A DNA stretch of 64,000 nucleotides, taken from the NCBI RefSeq assembly GCF_033568475.1, contig NW_027331831.1, positions 14,198,001 to 14,262,000 of the forward strand, in the 5' to 3' direction. Positions 1-11,339 of the stretch are shown one piece after another; the first letter of the stretch is position 1; every line of letters begins with the position of its first letter. Source of the stretch: Henckelia pumila (Eukaryota; Streptophyta; Magnoliopsida; Lamiales; Gesneriaceae). The notes below the pieces were generated by a model, which saw nothing but the letters and a program-made list of their open reading frames with translations, had not been told where the DNA came from and made no database searches. The translations under genes and the position numbers were made by a program.

Positions 1-412
1 AACAGATAGACTGATATTCACTAGACAATAGTTCGTATTGTATTTTTATTCTTTCTTTTTCTATGAGTATAATTTAAAATTTGAAATCAAATGCTACACA
101 TTTCTAACATTTCATCTCACATTTATGTATTTATTTATTTTTATTTTTTGTAAAGACAATGACTCATGATCTCATCTCACAAGCAGATTATACAATATAT
201 ATTTGATATAATTGCTAAATTATTAATACAAAAATATACTCACTTTCTATACAAATCAACATTTTTTTAAAAATAATTGCATCTTTATTTATAGTATATT
301 ATACGCACGACGGTTTTACAAATTGTACAACATAATTTCAAATATTTTCATTACTAATTGTTGTTAGTCCAAATATTAACTCAACTCCAACAACGATCAG
401 ATAGTATTTAGT

Positions 413-512
413 AGAGCTTTTAGGAAGCACTTTTCAGCTTTTCTTTAACAAAATTTTGAAATTTTGTTAAATATTGTTAAGAAAAAGCTGAGAAGTGTTT
501 TCTATAAGCTCT
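413..512. mobile_element. Short foldback (MITE-like) element
   Basis: About 100 bp that folds back on itself. The left arm starts AGAGCTTTTAGGAAGCACTT and the right arm ends with its imperfect complement (AAGTGTTTTCTATAAGCTCT), so the ends form terminal inverted repeats. The centre is an AT-rich inner palindrome (AACAAAATTTTGAAATTTTGTT). It has no ORF. The family is not identified and I saw no convincing target-site duplication. Confidence 0.5.
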
Positions 513-732
513 CCCAATCACTACTTTAGTCGTAAAAAAAAATTGTTCAATAGCATGAGGTTAGTATTATATATGACTGTTGTATACATACCCTATATAA
601 CCCCAAAAAAGACCAAATTAAAAATAAGATATTTAGGAAAATAAGTTGTTTGAATGATAGCATATGTCAATGCTCAAACCGAGAACCTTACAACAATCTA
701 TTATATTACAAAATCAAACTGAATTGAATTAA

Positions 733-840
733 GGTAATGTTTGCAACCACTAAAAATAAGTGATTATGAAGTTTTTCTTAACAAATTTGTGGGGAAAAAA
801 ACTCCATAATCACTTATTTTTAGATGTTGTAAACACTACC
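733..840. mobile_element. Short foldback (MITE-like) element, hAT-like ends
   Basis: A 108-bp near-palindrome. The left arm GGTAATGTTTGCAACCACTA continues into AAAAATAAGTGATTATG; the right arm is its imperfect complement and ends in GTAAACACTACC. Non-coding, between nothing upstream and the TRZ2 promoter downstream. The termini suggest a small hAT-type MITE, but no clear duplication flanks it, so the superfamily is a guess. Confidence 0.5.
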
Positions 841-1076
841 AAAATCATATCCGAAACCGAAATTAAATTGAATTTGGATAAAATAAAACTAAACCGACCA
901 CAATATGTTACACATACCTAAACTAAATATATAAAATATTTTGCTAAAATAAATATATTTTGAAATAATGTTTTTATTTTTATTACATTTGAGAGTATAT
1001 TGTTGAGTTTGCTTACTCCCTTTTTTTAATAAATTATTTTGATTTAATAAAGTTTGAATTTGTAGCTTCCCCAAAG

Positions 1077-1085
1077 TATATAAAA
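1077..1085 (+). promoter_or_regulatory. TATA box of the TRZ2 gene
   Basis: TATATAAAA lies 52 bp upstream of the TRZ2 ATG, followed by a short leader containing CTCC and CAGCAGTCAGCA. Spacing and sequence fit a standard plant core promoter with transcription starting at about 1110. Confidence 0.65.
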
Positions 1086-1136
1086 AGGGGAGACTTCATT
1101 CTCCACTGTCAGCAGTCAGCACCCCATCCGACAACA

Positions 1137-4074
1137 ATGCAATTCATATCATCACCCAACATCTCCACCCCAAAATTGCTGAATTTGCATCCATTTTTTC
1201 ACCAGCCAGCAAGTTACCACAAATGCAATAATCCCATTCAAATTCGTGGTGTAAATGCGGTGGTGAATGAAGGAGGGAGTGAGTCAGGTTTTTTGTCAGC
1301 AATCGGGCGTGCAATAGAGGAACAAGAGTACAGGAAGGCGAGGGCTGAGGTGAACAGAAAAGGGTTCGATTTAGAAGGCTATTCGATTGAAGGGCTGTCG
1401 GTTGGTGGGCAGGAAACATGCGTTATTGTGCCTGAGTTGAAGTCCGCTTTCGATATTGGGAGGTGCCCTTTGAGGGCCGTTCACCAGAACTTTCTCTTTA
1501 TCACCCACGCTCATCTTGACCACATCGTATGCTTTGCTTTGCTATCCTCTTTTCACTTTTTTGTTGCATTTTTTTGTAGTACTGATGCAAAGGTTGTGCT
1601 TTCTGACTTGCCACTTTCAATAGTTTATCGGTATTCATTATGGTTATCTATGCTCTGCTGCTGTTTCTTGATATTGTAATGGAGTTGGAACAGCCGGCCC
1701 CGAGGCCGTTTCTTGAAATATTTTGAAATGTGCAAGTGATAACTACAGATAATGCTTACTAGTCTCGATTTGGCATGTGGTAGTATTGTGATTTGAAGTT
1801 ACTAGGTACATTTTGATTTACTTTGTTACTATCGGTGTGAACTTTAAGAGGAGTAATATATATATTTGATGTCTGTGCGATCCACTTCTCCATGATCGAT
1901 CATTTCAGGCTAAATGTGTCATTTGGTGATGAATATGTCTCACAACAGTAGAATATCTCATGTAATCTGGAAAGTGGAAAATTCCTAGATGGCTGTACTG
2001 GAATCTGGATGGATAATCTTGTGGGTAGCTTCTATATGTGGTCCGCGTTCTAGACTTCCATGATTTTGCACTAGTTTACTTGGTTATACCTAGAAGTTAG
2101 AAGTCAGTCATGTTGATGTATGTACTGATTCAGGGTGGACTCCCAATGTATGTGGCGACTCGTGGTCTATACAGTTTAAAACCTCCAACCATATTTGTGC
2201 CTCCTTGCATAAAGGAGGAAGTCGAGCAGCTCTTTGAGATTCACAGGAACATGGGCCAGGTGGAACTGAACCTGGATTTGGTAGCTTTGGATGTAGGTAA
2301 TTCGGTTACCTACCTCGATTTTTCATGTGCAATTTGTACATCTCATGCTTAACAGAATCTGAAAATGTTGAGTAGGTGAAACATATGAAATGCGGAATGA
2401 TCTTGTTGTGAGACCGTTTGAAACCCAACATGTTATTGCCAGCCAGGTATATCCACCAAAAAAGGAACCTTTCTTCAGTTACTATAGTGGAGAATTTATA
2501 TCCTAGTACCTCTTTTATCCTTGTGTTTTATGGTTATATTTTTGTAGGGATATGTCATCTACTCAGTCAGGAAGAAGCTAAGAAAGCAGTACGCGCATTT
2601 GAAGGGAAAAGAAATTGAGAAACGGAAGAAGTCGGGAGTTGAGGTTAGCGAACTACTATTTCACTAGCTCATACTGATGTTGTATCTGGTTGAAGTTTTA
2701 GTGAGAGTCATAAACATGTTCCTTTGTCAGATTACAGATACTATCTTGTGCCCCGAGGTTGCCTTCACAGGAGATACGACATCAGACTTTTTTCTTGATC
2801 CTCGTAGCGCAGATGCCTTGCGTGCCAAAATTCTCATAACCGAGGTAAATAGTCTTAATCCCAGCAACCGCGGAAATGCATGAACTTGTCCTTTTTTTCT
2901 TTTGCGGTTTCATCAATTTTTTGCATTTTCATTATGCCTTCATTTCATCCTATTGCGTGTCTTTGTTGAGGTTTTGAATATTCTCGGTAAATGTCACCAA
3001 AATATAAATTACAGATCAAGCTATGATATGATCTTGTCAACAGTGCTGTGCTAACAAACTTCTCGACTTTTATGGAAAAATTGAGCCCCAAGTTTTTCAC
3101 TGGTAAATGTTTCTCTATGGGCAGGCAACGTTTTTGGATGAGAATGTCAGTGTTCAACATGCACGAGAACATGGACATACCCATTTGTACGAGGTACTTG
3201 AATCACTCTCATATTTTCCCTGAAAATCTTTGCTGCTCTTTTGTTCCATTCAATCAGAACCTTTCTGTGGCATGAGAAGGCTTATTTTCTCTCCCGAAAC
3301 TTTAGCTATAAAATTATGCAGCCTTTAAAAAGGCATGTATACATTGATGCCAAGATCTGATTATTGGAAAGTGCAGATCATGGAACACGCGGAATGGATT
3401 CGGAACAAAGCCTTGGTGTTGACTCATTTCTCATCTCGCTACCATATCGAGGTAATCATGCAAATAGGTCATCTTTAAACATCACCCTTCAATCGCTTGA
3501 ACAATGTGGAAAAGACACATATCTACGTTAGTTAAACGTTATTCCTGCTAAGTAGCAAACATCAGAAATCACTTTCTCCAAATGGTAAGAGCCTGTGAGA
3601 ACTGAGAACTGAGAAATGTGATCCAACAATAATATTTATACTAACACACCCTTCACGGATCACAATAATATTTATACTAACACACCCTTCACGTCCAAAA
3701 GACCAAAACTGATAGCAGGAAATATACGTGAAATAAATGTTCAAGATATATACATGAATATTAAGTGGATAAATTACGCGACAATATCATCCAAGATCAA
3801 CTTGATGGAATATACGAGGTTTTTATACACCAAGAATTTGTGTTCCTTGATGTCATAATACAAAACAAAAGTTCAAGCTGATGGGAGATTGTCAATGATA
3901 ACATTTACATTGTCACAGCAAGTTAACAAAAATTTAAGATTCTTTACGTTCTTATTATGATGATCTCCTTGTATTTCATAGGATATACGTCAAGCAGTGG
4001 CGAAATTGCAGACCAAGGTGTCGGCTAAAGTGGTTGGCCTAACCGAAGGCTTTAAATCAATGTACACTAGGTAA
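1137..4074 (+). CDS. TRZ2: tRNase Z (ribonuclease Z), short form, chloroplast type; eight exons
   Basis: Metallo-beta-lactamase endonuclease that cuts the 3' trailer from pre-tRNA, here predicted for the plastid. Exons read from GT/AG sites: 1137-1526, 2134-2296, 2376-2446, 2548-2643, 2731-2844, 3125-3193, 3377-3451, 3982-4074. They join without a frame break into 356 residues, the usual length of plant TRZ2. The zinc motif THAHLDHI (H124, H126, D128, H129) ends exon 1 and continues as GGLP in exon 2. Later family blocks are FTGDTTSDFF (exon 5), GHTH (exon 6) and LTHFSSRYH (exon 7). The first ~60 residues are Ser/Pro/His/Asn-rich with few acids, like a plastid transit peptide. The first ATG after the TATA box is taken as the start. 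All metal-binding blocks are present, so the gene looks intact. The last codons AGG TAA also contain a potential donor, so an alternative 3' end is possible. Confidence 0.93.
3626..3693. repeat. Two-copy tandem repeat (36-bp period) in TRZ2 intron 7
   Basis: A 32-bp segment beginning ACAATAATATTTATACTAAC occurs at 3626-3657 and again at 3662-3693. It sits inside the 530-bp seventh intron of TRZ2 and has no evident function. Confidence 0.8.
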
Positions 4075-4945
4075 CCATGTTTACAGCCAGATTTTGTAGG
4101 CTTTGTAATTTGGCTTCTGTAGTTGATACAATACTGTGTAGGAACATTTTATTTGACGATAATTTGCGAGTTCGATATCCAGATGTTGTGGCAGGGAAAT
4201 GCTGGTTTCTAACATGGCTTGGCATTGTCAATATAGTTATTTTTGTTGTACCCTTTCTGTTTCATTTCGTGAAATCATGAAGGCCATCAACAGAGGTACA
4301 GGGTTGCATACTAAGGTGGATTATTTTATATTATAACGATTTACAATATATTCTCCCCCAGTTGAACTGAAGATAGTCACGACACAATTCGGGTCCAGAC
4401 TCGAGAAGCTCCACAAGAAAAATAGCACATAAAATTTAATTTTTCCGAATTTAAGAGGATCAAGGCCCCATCCCCACCCCGCCAGTTCCACTCTTGCTCT
4501 AGGTTGTTATCTAGTCCTCGAGCATTGGCAACGCCATTTGGGATGCAGCAAGCTACAAGCAGGCGTCTACGAAACGAGCTCTCGACTCGATTCGTGGCAC
4601 CCCTTCCTTGACTCAAGGGAGAGTAAAGCATGGACTTAATCCAAAAGGCAGGCTCTTCTTCTACAAATTCATAAACTAAAGGAACTTTCTCACTTGCCAA
4701 GAGAGTAACAAAAACATACATTACAAGATTCAACCTCTTCCATCTCTTCGATCCAGATAAAAGTCGATCGCTAAAATTGGTTTTAAGGCTCTTCCAGCTC
4801 AGATATGGTTGATAATCATACCAATGTCAAGAATCGATGGAAAAAGTTTCGTTGCCAATTCATAATATATGATGTACGGGGTAAATTTGACAAACCATCC
4901 AAGAATAATCAATCAAATCCATGGTTTTACTGTGTTATTATTCGA
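4075..4945. other. Intergenic, no gene recognised
   Basis: This stretch holds the TRZ2 3' UTR and probably the 3' UTR of the convergent gene ending at 4946. A 118-codon minus-strand ORF (4377-4733) has no recognisable domain and no splice context, so I do not call it. Confidence 0.5.
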
Positions 4946-5428
4946 TCATTTCTTCTTTTTACCTTTCTTTTTGTCGATTTCAACTTCATCATCGGTTTCA
5001 TTATCGGTTTCATCATCAGATGTTGTGCAAGAAGGATCAAGTCTGGCAGCGTCCACAGCCCATTTGATAACCTTCTCCACTTCATCATCATCGTCGTCGT
5101 CACTCTCCTCTTTACTGGTGATCTGGCTCTCGTTGTCGTTGTTGTGAGATGGGATTGATTTCTTCAGCGCCGAAAATCTGGCCAACAGATCATCCTCATC
5201 TTTCGACCCATCGATTCTAGCCTCCGACGCGGCGGCGGCGGCTGTTGCTGACGTAGATGTTGAGTTGGGGTTTCGATGGGCTTTGAGGGCCTGGTAGCGG
5301 CGATCGAGATCCGGGTCGATGGAGTGTGCGGCGGCGCGTGTGGTGTGGGAATCGAGACTGAGCTTGAGCAGCACGTCGTCCTGCGCCGCTCTCAGCAGCC
5401 GCTCCACTTCGTCGTCTTCTCTGCTCAT
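4946..5428 (-). CDS. Acidic 160-aa protein with two MIM1-like (ESCRT/MIT-binding) motifs
   Basis: Single-exon ORF of 160 residues starting MSREDDEVERLL. Two segments fit the MIM1 consensus (D/E)xxLxxRLxxL(K/R) except for an aromatic residue at position 8: residues 38-49 (DPDLDRRYQALK) and 78-89 (EDDLLARFSALK). Between them lies a low-complexity Ser/Thr/Ala linker. A run of six Asp (about 109-114) and a lysine-rich tail KKKGKKKK follow. MIM1 motifs bind MIT domains of ESCRT-associated proteins such as VPS4 and also occur in the abscission regulator ANCHR; I infer, with moderate confidence, an ESCRT-linked or ANCHR-like plant protein. There is no signal peptide or membrane segment. The gene converges on TRZ2. 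The ATG at 5426-5428 is the first in frame. The Asp and Lys runs could instead point to a nuclear or nucleolar protein. Confidence 0.7.
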   Translation of the reverse strand: MSREDDEVERLLRAAQDDVLLKLSLDSHTTRAAAHSIDPDLDRRYQALKAHRNPNSTSTSATAAAAASEARIDGSKDEDDLLARFSALKKSIPSHNNDNESQITSKEESDDDDDDEVEKVIKWAVDAARLDPSCTTSDDETDNETDDEVEIDKKKGKKKK

Positions 5429-6370
5429 TTCGTACGTATAATATTCACAGTTGTGTTCTTCGTTTGATGGAATTAAATTGGACCAGTGGCGTAAGGATCT
5501 ACCCTAGGAAAATTTAGACGAATAGCCCTCCTCACAAACTCATTTAAGAAAATAGGCCTTGTACAGAAAATTACTTATTTATCCCTTGCTTAAACGTTTG
5601 CTAATGATACAAACTTCTCAATAAGTCATTTTCCTCCTAATTGTCCACCATTTTCTCTTTCCTCTCTGCTCGAACAGCCCCTGCTCTTCGCCCCTCACGC
5701 AACGGTATTCTCTTAACTTTCCTCCTCTTCCCTCTTCTTCACCCTGGCGATGGAAAATTTAAATGGGTAGCTTTGGTCAAATTTTGCGATTCCCTCTCCC
5801 GTTGCCACACCCAGCCTCCCTTCCCTCTTCCATCCCGCTTCCCCCAACCCCTCTTATCTTAAATCTTCCTCCTGTGTTGCTGCTACGCTCAGCCCTTCTT
5901 TTCTTTGGATCAATTGCTACCCTATAGTGATATTGGGATCGAAATTTTTTACACGCAGTCGGTATATGTATGCAGAGGAAGTGTTATTTGAAAATGTAAA
6001 GTTGCTTCTTGAAGCTTTTGAATACCTCAGGTTGCCGCCTGCTCTAAAACAAGGTAGATATGCAATTAAATTCAACAATAGCTTACAAATGTATTTATCT
6101 ATTCATAATACAATAGAAATTATATATTATTGTACATAATTTCTGATGCATTTGGGTATGTAGTTCTTTATTTCGTGAAGCTTCTTTTTATTCTTTAGCA
6201 TGGTTATATGATATATATGTTGAAATTATTGCATTACTGAATAGTACATATTTTTAGTGAAACATAAATAAATCTGTTGTTTTATTCTGTTAAGAAGCGC
6301 TGGCTTTGCTTGAAGAGAATATTTATTAAAGAAGAAGCAACATATCCTTTATGGCACACACAATTTTTTT
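5429..6370. other. Intergenic, pyrimidine-rich then AT-rich; no gene supported
   Basis: 5640-5900 is strongly CT-rich, like a plant 5' leader, and open by composition only. At about 5927-6058 there is a short open segment (IDs such as YAEEVLFENVKLLLEAFEYL) ending near a possible donor, which could be an exon fragment. I cannot place it in a family. Confidence 0.4.
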
Positions 6371-7015
6371 CGATCAAGATCTTTCTCCTTGAAACTTCCT
6401 GTTTATAGAAGAAAAAATATCAGATATGACTGCTCCAAAGACTTGAGTATGTTAGTTTTTGTTAGTAAAATTATTTATTTTGCATATTGCTCTATAAATC
6501 ACTTGAAATTTTAGCATGTTTAAGTGTTTAATTAATTGATATTAGTAGCTGACTTAACTGATTTTTTTGTTCAGGTTAATCTTCAATCTCAACTATCAGA
6601 GGAGAAATATTTTAGCTGCAAGTTTAGCATACATTCCAAATATCAGAAAGTGAGTGAAAGTATATTAGATTGCTTGAACGAGAAAGACATGATATTCATG
6701 GTTGAAAAAACACAGTTTGGCAATCTGATTAAGTATGTTGCAGATTTTAATTTATCTAGTCAGATTTTGTGGTTTATGGTGATGATACAAACTTATGTAA
6801 CTGATGATGATGATGAAATGTGGTTTGTTGTGAATGATAGACCGATAAGATTTTTTAGAATGGAGTATGCATTGATAACAGGGTTGGAATGTTATGATAA
6901 TTTTCCTGAAGAAGTACTTGAGGTCTCAGATTTTTGTGGTAGATATTTTCATGAAACATTCCAAAATATACCGTTTGTTTTGGAAATATTTTGCTCTTTA
7001 TTTAATGGTGCATGA
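6371..7015 (+). pseudogene. Truncated first copy of a DUF1985-type ULP gene 5' end
   Basis: Copy 1 of a segment repeated about 997 bp further on (7368-7942). It contains a small leader exon (ATG at 6426), an intron, and an exon from 6575 with the DUF1985-like stretch DEMWFVVNDRPIRFFRMEYA followed by LITGLEC. Homology with copy 2 stops near 6951, after the GRYF residues, where copy 2 continues into the rest of DUF1985 and copy 1 runs to a stop at 7013-7015. Copy 1 lacks the nonsense codon present in copy 2. It looks like a partial tandem duplication left behind at the 5' end of the ULP gene. Confidence 0.65.
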
Positions 7016-9217
7016 TATTTATGTGAAATTGGCTAGAAAAACTTATGTGATTGTGATTGTGATTGTGTGAATTACGTTGTTAGATAATTATTACTGTCTT
7101 TTATATCTCATTATTCATAATTCATAAAGGTGAAATGGGTATTGATTAGACAGTACCAAACTCAAAGCTGTAAGAGTCTGTCTGTATGCGTGATGAATAT
7201 TTGGATGGTTTTGATTGTCCTTTGAAATCAATGTAATGCGTTGGTTGTCTTTTAAGATCTTTTTGACTCGATCTTTAGTAGATGAATTTCCTAACTCTTC
7301 GACTCAATTTTTTAAAATGAAATATTGAATATCCTCTACCAATTTTGAAATTGATTGTTTTTTTTTTCGATCAAGATCTCTTCTCGTAGAAACTTTTTGC
7401 TGATAGAAGAAAGAATATCAGATATGACTGCAGAAAAGACTTGGGTATGTTGGTTTTTGTTATAAAAATTATCTACTTTTTATGTTGCTCTATAAATCAC
7501 TTGAACATAATTGAGTGTTTAATTAATTGATAGTAGTAGTTGACTTAATTTATTTTTTTGTGCAGGTTGATCTTCAATCTCAACTATCAGAGGAGAATTA
7601 TTTTAGTTGCAAATTTAGCTTACATTCAAAATATCAGAAAGTAAGTGAGATCATATTAGATTGCTTGAACGATTAGAAAATGATATTTATGGTTGAACAA
7701 ACACAGTTTGACAATTTGATCAAATATGCTGCAGAATATAATTTATCTAGCCAGATTTTGTGGTTTATGATGATGAGACAAACTAATATAACTGATGATG
7801 ATGATGAAATGTGGTTTGTTGTGAATGATAAATCAATAAGATTTTCTAGAATGGAGTATGGATTGATAACAGGTTTGGAATGTTCTGATAATTTTCCTAA
7901 AGAAGTACTTGAAGTCTCTGATTTTTGTGATAGATATTTTCAAGGCAGAAATAAAGTATCTGTGATGGAAGTTGAAATGAAGTTGAAGGAGTTGAAAAGT
8001 ATGGATAAGTTGTTGACTATAGAGAGAGTGAAGATGGCTTGTGTGTATTTTGTCAGTGGTGTATTGTGGCCTCTAGCGCCAGTTAAGAATCCGCTAGTCG
8101 ATAAAAAAATTTTCAACTTGATTGATGATTTTGATGTTTTTAATAAGTATCCTTGGGGTACAATAGCTTTCAGAGGAGCTGTTTTTGATTTAAAGTGTGA
8201 TTTGAAGAAAAAAAAAATTGCATTGAGCAAAAAGTTGAGAAATGGTAATTGTTCGAACAGTGGAACACATGATATGGTTGGGTTCGTTCACCCGCTAAAG
8301 GTAAGTAAAATTTTTTTGTACCTTTTCATTTGTTTCGAACATGATTGATTGCATGTGTTCTTATAATTTTTTAATTGAATTTGAATTTAGATCCTTGCAT
8401 ACGAATGTGTTTGTGGTATTGGGGAGCGTTTTGCGAAACAAAAAAAAAAAAGACAATACATCTCTTCCACGCATGTGCCAATGGACTTCGAACAAATGGT
8501 CACAAAAAGGATCTCCTAGATATATTGACATTTTAAATGCATCAAAGAGTGGTAAAAAGGTTTGTGTATTTAGGATATGATTGATTTCTATTAAACAACT
8601 TATTTATTTATTTCTAATTTAAAATATGTTAAATTTACAGATTATTAGAAGTATTTTATTACCAACGGATCAAGAATATACCGCTCCTTACATTAGCAAT
8701 ATTTTGATTGAAGATTCCACAGATTCTCATTTGTCATTTGTCAATGCATTGTTGTTGGCGGGAAAATCTGTTTATTGCATTAGGAATTCCGCTCTTTGTG
8801 AGACTCTCCAATCCAAAGAAGAAGGCCAAGAACGTAAGATTTGTCCCTAAAATAAGTCAACAAGGTCTTCTAAAATTTGTTCATCCAAGAAAGCACCCGA
8901 AATGCAATGTCATTAAATGGAGCGAGATGATGTCCTTGGTTTATCAAATATTGTTGGACAAGTTAAAGCTTTGCAAGAGCACATGGATAAAAATTTTGTG
9001 GAGTTGAAAAATATGATATCGAATTTGGATAGCAAGCTCGAACGTGTAATGCAAGTGTTGGACATTTCAAGTTCATCCAAAAGGCGTTTGAGTGAACCAA
9101 CTTCTGTATCTGCACGATCTAAAAGAAAGAAGGCCCATGCATGTAAGTTTTTTGAAGTTTAGAATGTTGGAGATAATTATGTATTTGATTATAATATTAT
9201 GATTGTTTGAATTTTAG

Positions 9218-9895
9218 TTGACCCTGTGACACATTTTTTCAATCAAAGAGTGTCTTTTGATCAAGAGGTGACCGTTGAACCATTCACATCTCTTTTGACA
9301 CATCTTGGTATATTTTCTTTAACATCCAATTCCTAATATGTTTTTTATTTATTTTAATTACCAATTATTAATTTTTAAAATCATAGATAACATGGTGAAA
9401 GAAACAAATTTTGTCGCTCAACACTTTAAAAAAAGATTGAGCCGTGAACAAGTGGTGGTCGATGAAGAAGTGACCAATGAACGAGATGTTATTTTTGATC
9501 CACCTCATCTGTTTGATTTTTTTTAAATTTAACTGTTTTCGTAGTTTTAATAATATATTTGTTTTTAGTAATATGATTATGATTAATTGAATTGTAGATG
9601 ATCCGGTGACGCCTTTTTTAAATGAAGGAGTGATTCTTGGGAAAGAGACAACCGTTAAACCGTTAACATCTCATTTGAAATCTCTCGGTATATTTACTTT
9701 TACATTCAAATTGTTGTATGTTTTTTTTAAAAAAATTTAATTATAATTATTTAATTTTTTAAATCATAGATTACACTGTCAAAGAAACAACTTTTGTCGA
9801 TCGAGACTTGAATGGAGGAGTTAGTCGTGAGCAACTGTTGGTCAATGATGAAGTGACCAATGAACTAGATGTTTTGTTTGATCCACGTCGTATGT
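9218..9895 (+). repeat. Tandemly duplicated exon pair within the DUF1985-Ulp1 gene
   Basis: Two exon-intron-exon units of about 380 bp stand head to tail. Unit 1 has an exon from 9218 (DPVTHFFNQRVSFDQEVTVE) and one from about 9388 with DNMVKETNFVAQHF and EVTNERDVIFDP. Unit 2 has the matching exons from 9598 (DDPVTPFLNEGVILGKETTV) and about 9770 with DYTVKETTFVDRDL and EVTNELDVLFDP. Splice sites (TAG/GGTATAT) are kept in both. The units have diverged clearly, so the duplication is not recent. They fall in the linker between DUF1985 and the protease. Confidence 0.7.
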
Positions 9896-10383
9896 TTTAT
9901 TTTAAAATTTCAATTTAATTATTTTCGTAGTTTTATTTAACCTGATTAATTCGTTTCATCATAAAGGAGCCACCTTCCAATGAGCGACAAAGATTTGGAA
10001 AATAGATTATTTTCTACACGCGTTCCAAGAAAAAAAATGGTAATGCGTGCCAATATTCATGAAATTATATATTTGAAACATTTGTTTGTTTGTGTATGAT
10101 ACATTACTTTTTTTTAGCTGTAGTTGAGTCTCAAAAGAATCTTATCTCTGGTTGTGGTGTGAATGAACGAGATGTTGCTACTACGGAGATTTCATTCAAA
10201 CATGATGATGCAAATGTCATCACAGTTGATGATGATGCAACTATGAATGATCAAACATTACCAAAGGAGACCACACCATCCCTTGCAGTTCAAAAGTGTA
10301 TGCATTATACTTTGTCATAATTTGTTTGAATTTAAGTTTTGAAGGTATGCATCACTATCTAAAACACTTTCTTTCCATATGTA

Positions 10384-11339
10384 GATGCTCGAAGGAGTAA
10401 AAAATCTCAATTTTGTCGCTCTCCATTTGTACAACTACCTGAGACACCTGTTTTGACTGCACTTGGATATACCGGTCCTTACAACGGTTCATTTGAACCA
10501 GTGCAGTGTGTTTCCATCAAGAAAATATTGTCCACTGTCACCAAAGAAGTAAATAGATTACATGATGGATTTAAAGCATGTACATATGGATCATATGGCA
10601 AGTCATGGTTTACAGACCTTCTTAATCCGAGGCACTGGCTTGATGAAAGCGTGAGTAGGATATTTTTTTATAGTCGTGTTCTAATAATAATATTTTTTAT
10701 ATATATAATATGATTCCATAACATGCAGCACGTATACGAGAGCATGTATGGATTATCTGTCTTGCAAAAGACATATCCACATTTGGTGAAACAGGATGTT
10801 GCCATCATGAGTCCGTATTTCTCTCAAGATATATGTTTTGCATATCGGAATGCTTGTGATGATTTCAGCGATAGCAATTGGAAGAAGTTATTTGGCTACG
10901 TTGATGGATATTGTCGTCGTTGGACTTCAGTACCATGGGCAAATGCAAATTCAATATTGATTCCATTGAATTTGCCTATACATTGGGTAGCAGTTGTAGT
11001 GAATGTGAAGGATGGAATCATCACTATATTTGATTGCAACCACGGCTGCTACACCGATGCTGAAATGACTGCTTATATTGATCCAGTAGAATATGTGGTT
11101 CAACATCTTCTACATTATTGCAAAGTCAAGATTCCTGATATATGGACAGTTGCACGCCCCAAAGATTTCCCGCAAAATATGAGCAGGTATGTATGTTCTT
11201 GAATTTTCTGGAATTTTTATTACAAAACATAATTTATCATTTAATTTGATCTCAACATATTTTGTGGGAGTCTAAAATAATTCATTTTTACAGTTCTGAT
11301 TGCGGTGCATGGATGCTGAAGACTTTTGAGGTGGAGTTG
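10384..11339 (+). pseudogene. Ulp1/SENP-type cysteine protease domain (catalytic part)
   Basis: Three exons in one frame: 10384-10650 (ending WFTDLLNPRHWLDES), 10729-11186 and 11294-11339. The catalytic His is in IHWVAVVVNVKDG (His codon 10981-10983), the Asp follows in TIFDC, and the nucleophile Cys is in SSDCGAWML (Cys codon 11301-11303). The order His-Asp-Cys and the spacing fit C48 peptidases, which remove SUMO from target proteins. The domain is complete to the Cys; only the last helix is displaced by the Athila insertion. A product made across the insertion would be truncated by the LTR. Confidence 0.8.
11335..11339. repeat. Target-site duplication of the Athila insertion (left)
   Basis: AGTTG immediately before the 5' LTR; the same five bases follow the 3' LTR at 22298-22302. 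Confidence 0.9.

Larger units (their letters stand above)
7424..11339 (+). pseudogene. DUF1985-Ulp1 (C48 peptidase) gene, transposon-associated, degenerate and split
   Basis: Multi-exon gene with an N-terminal DUF1985 domain and C-terminal Ulp1 SUMO-protease domain, the architecture of ULP-like (Kaonashi) genes carried by plant Mutator-like elements. Readable parts: leader exon 7424-7444; DUF1985 exon 7566-8300 with WFVVNDKSIRFSRMEYGLIT and FNKYPWGTIAF; exon from 8391; a Lys/Ser-rich coiled-coil-like part about 8917-9160 (QVKALQEHMDKNFVELKNMI); a duplicated exon pair 9218-9895; protease exons from 10384. Breaks: an in-frame TAG at 7674-7676, a 1-nt shift in the A12 tract at about 8441-8452, and the Athila insertion after 11339. 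Its end lies at 22303-22398. Whether this is a mobile element cargo gene or a stationary relative is open; I found no terminal inverted repeats. Confidence 0.75.

Noticed and set aside
4377..4733. 118-codon minus-strand ORF beyond the TRZ2 gene
   Set aside because: No domain, no good start context, lies where the UTRs of two convergent genes are expected.
4948..5147. Plus-strand ORFs 4805-5158 and 4869-5147
   Set aside because: They are the reverse of the Asp/Lys runs of the 160-aa minus-strand gene, giving Ser/Phe runs.
5641..5862. 73-codon plus-strand ORF with Ser/Pro/Leu
   Set aside because: CT-rich low-complexity DNA; no splice-supported continuation into a known protein.
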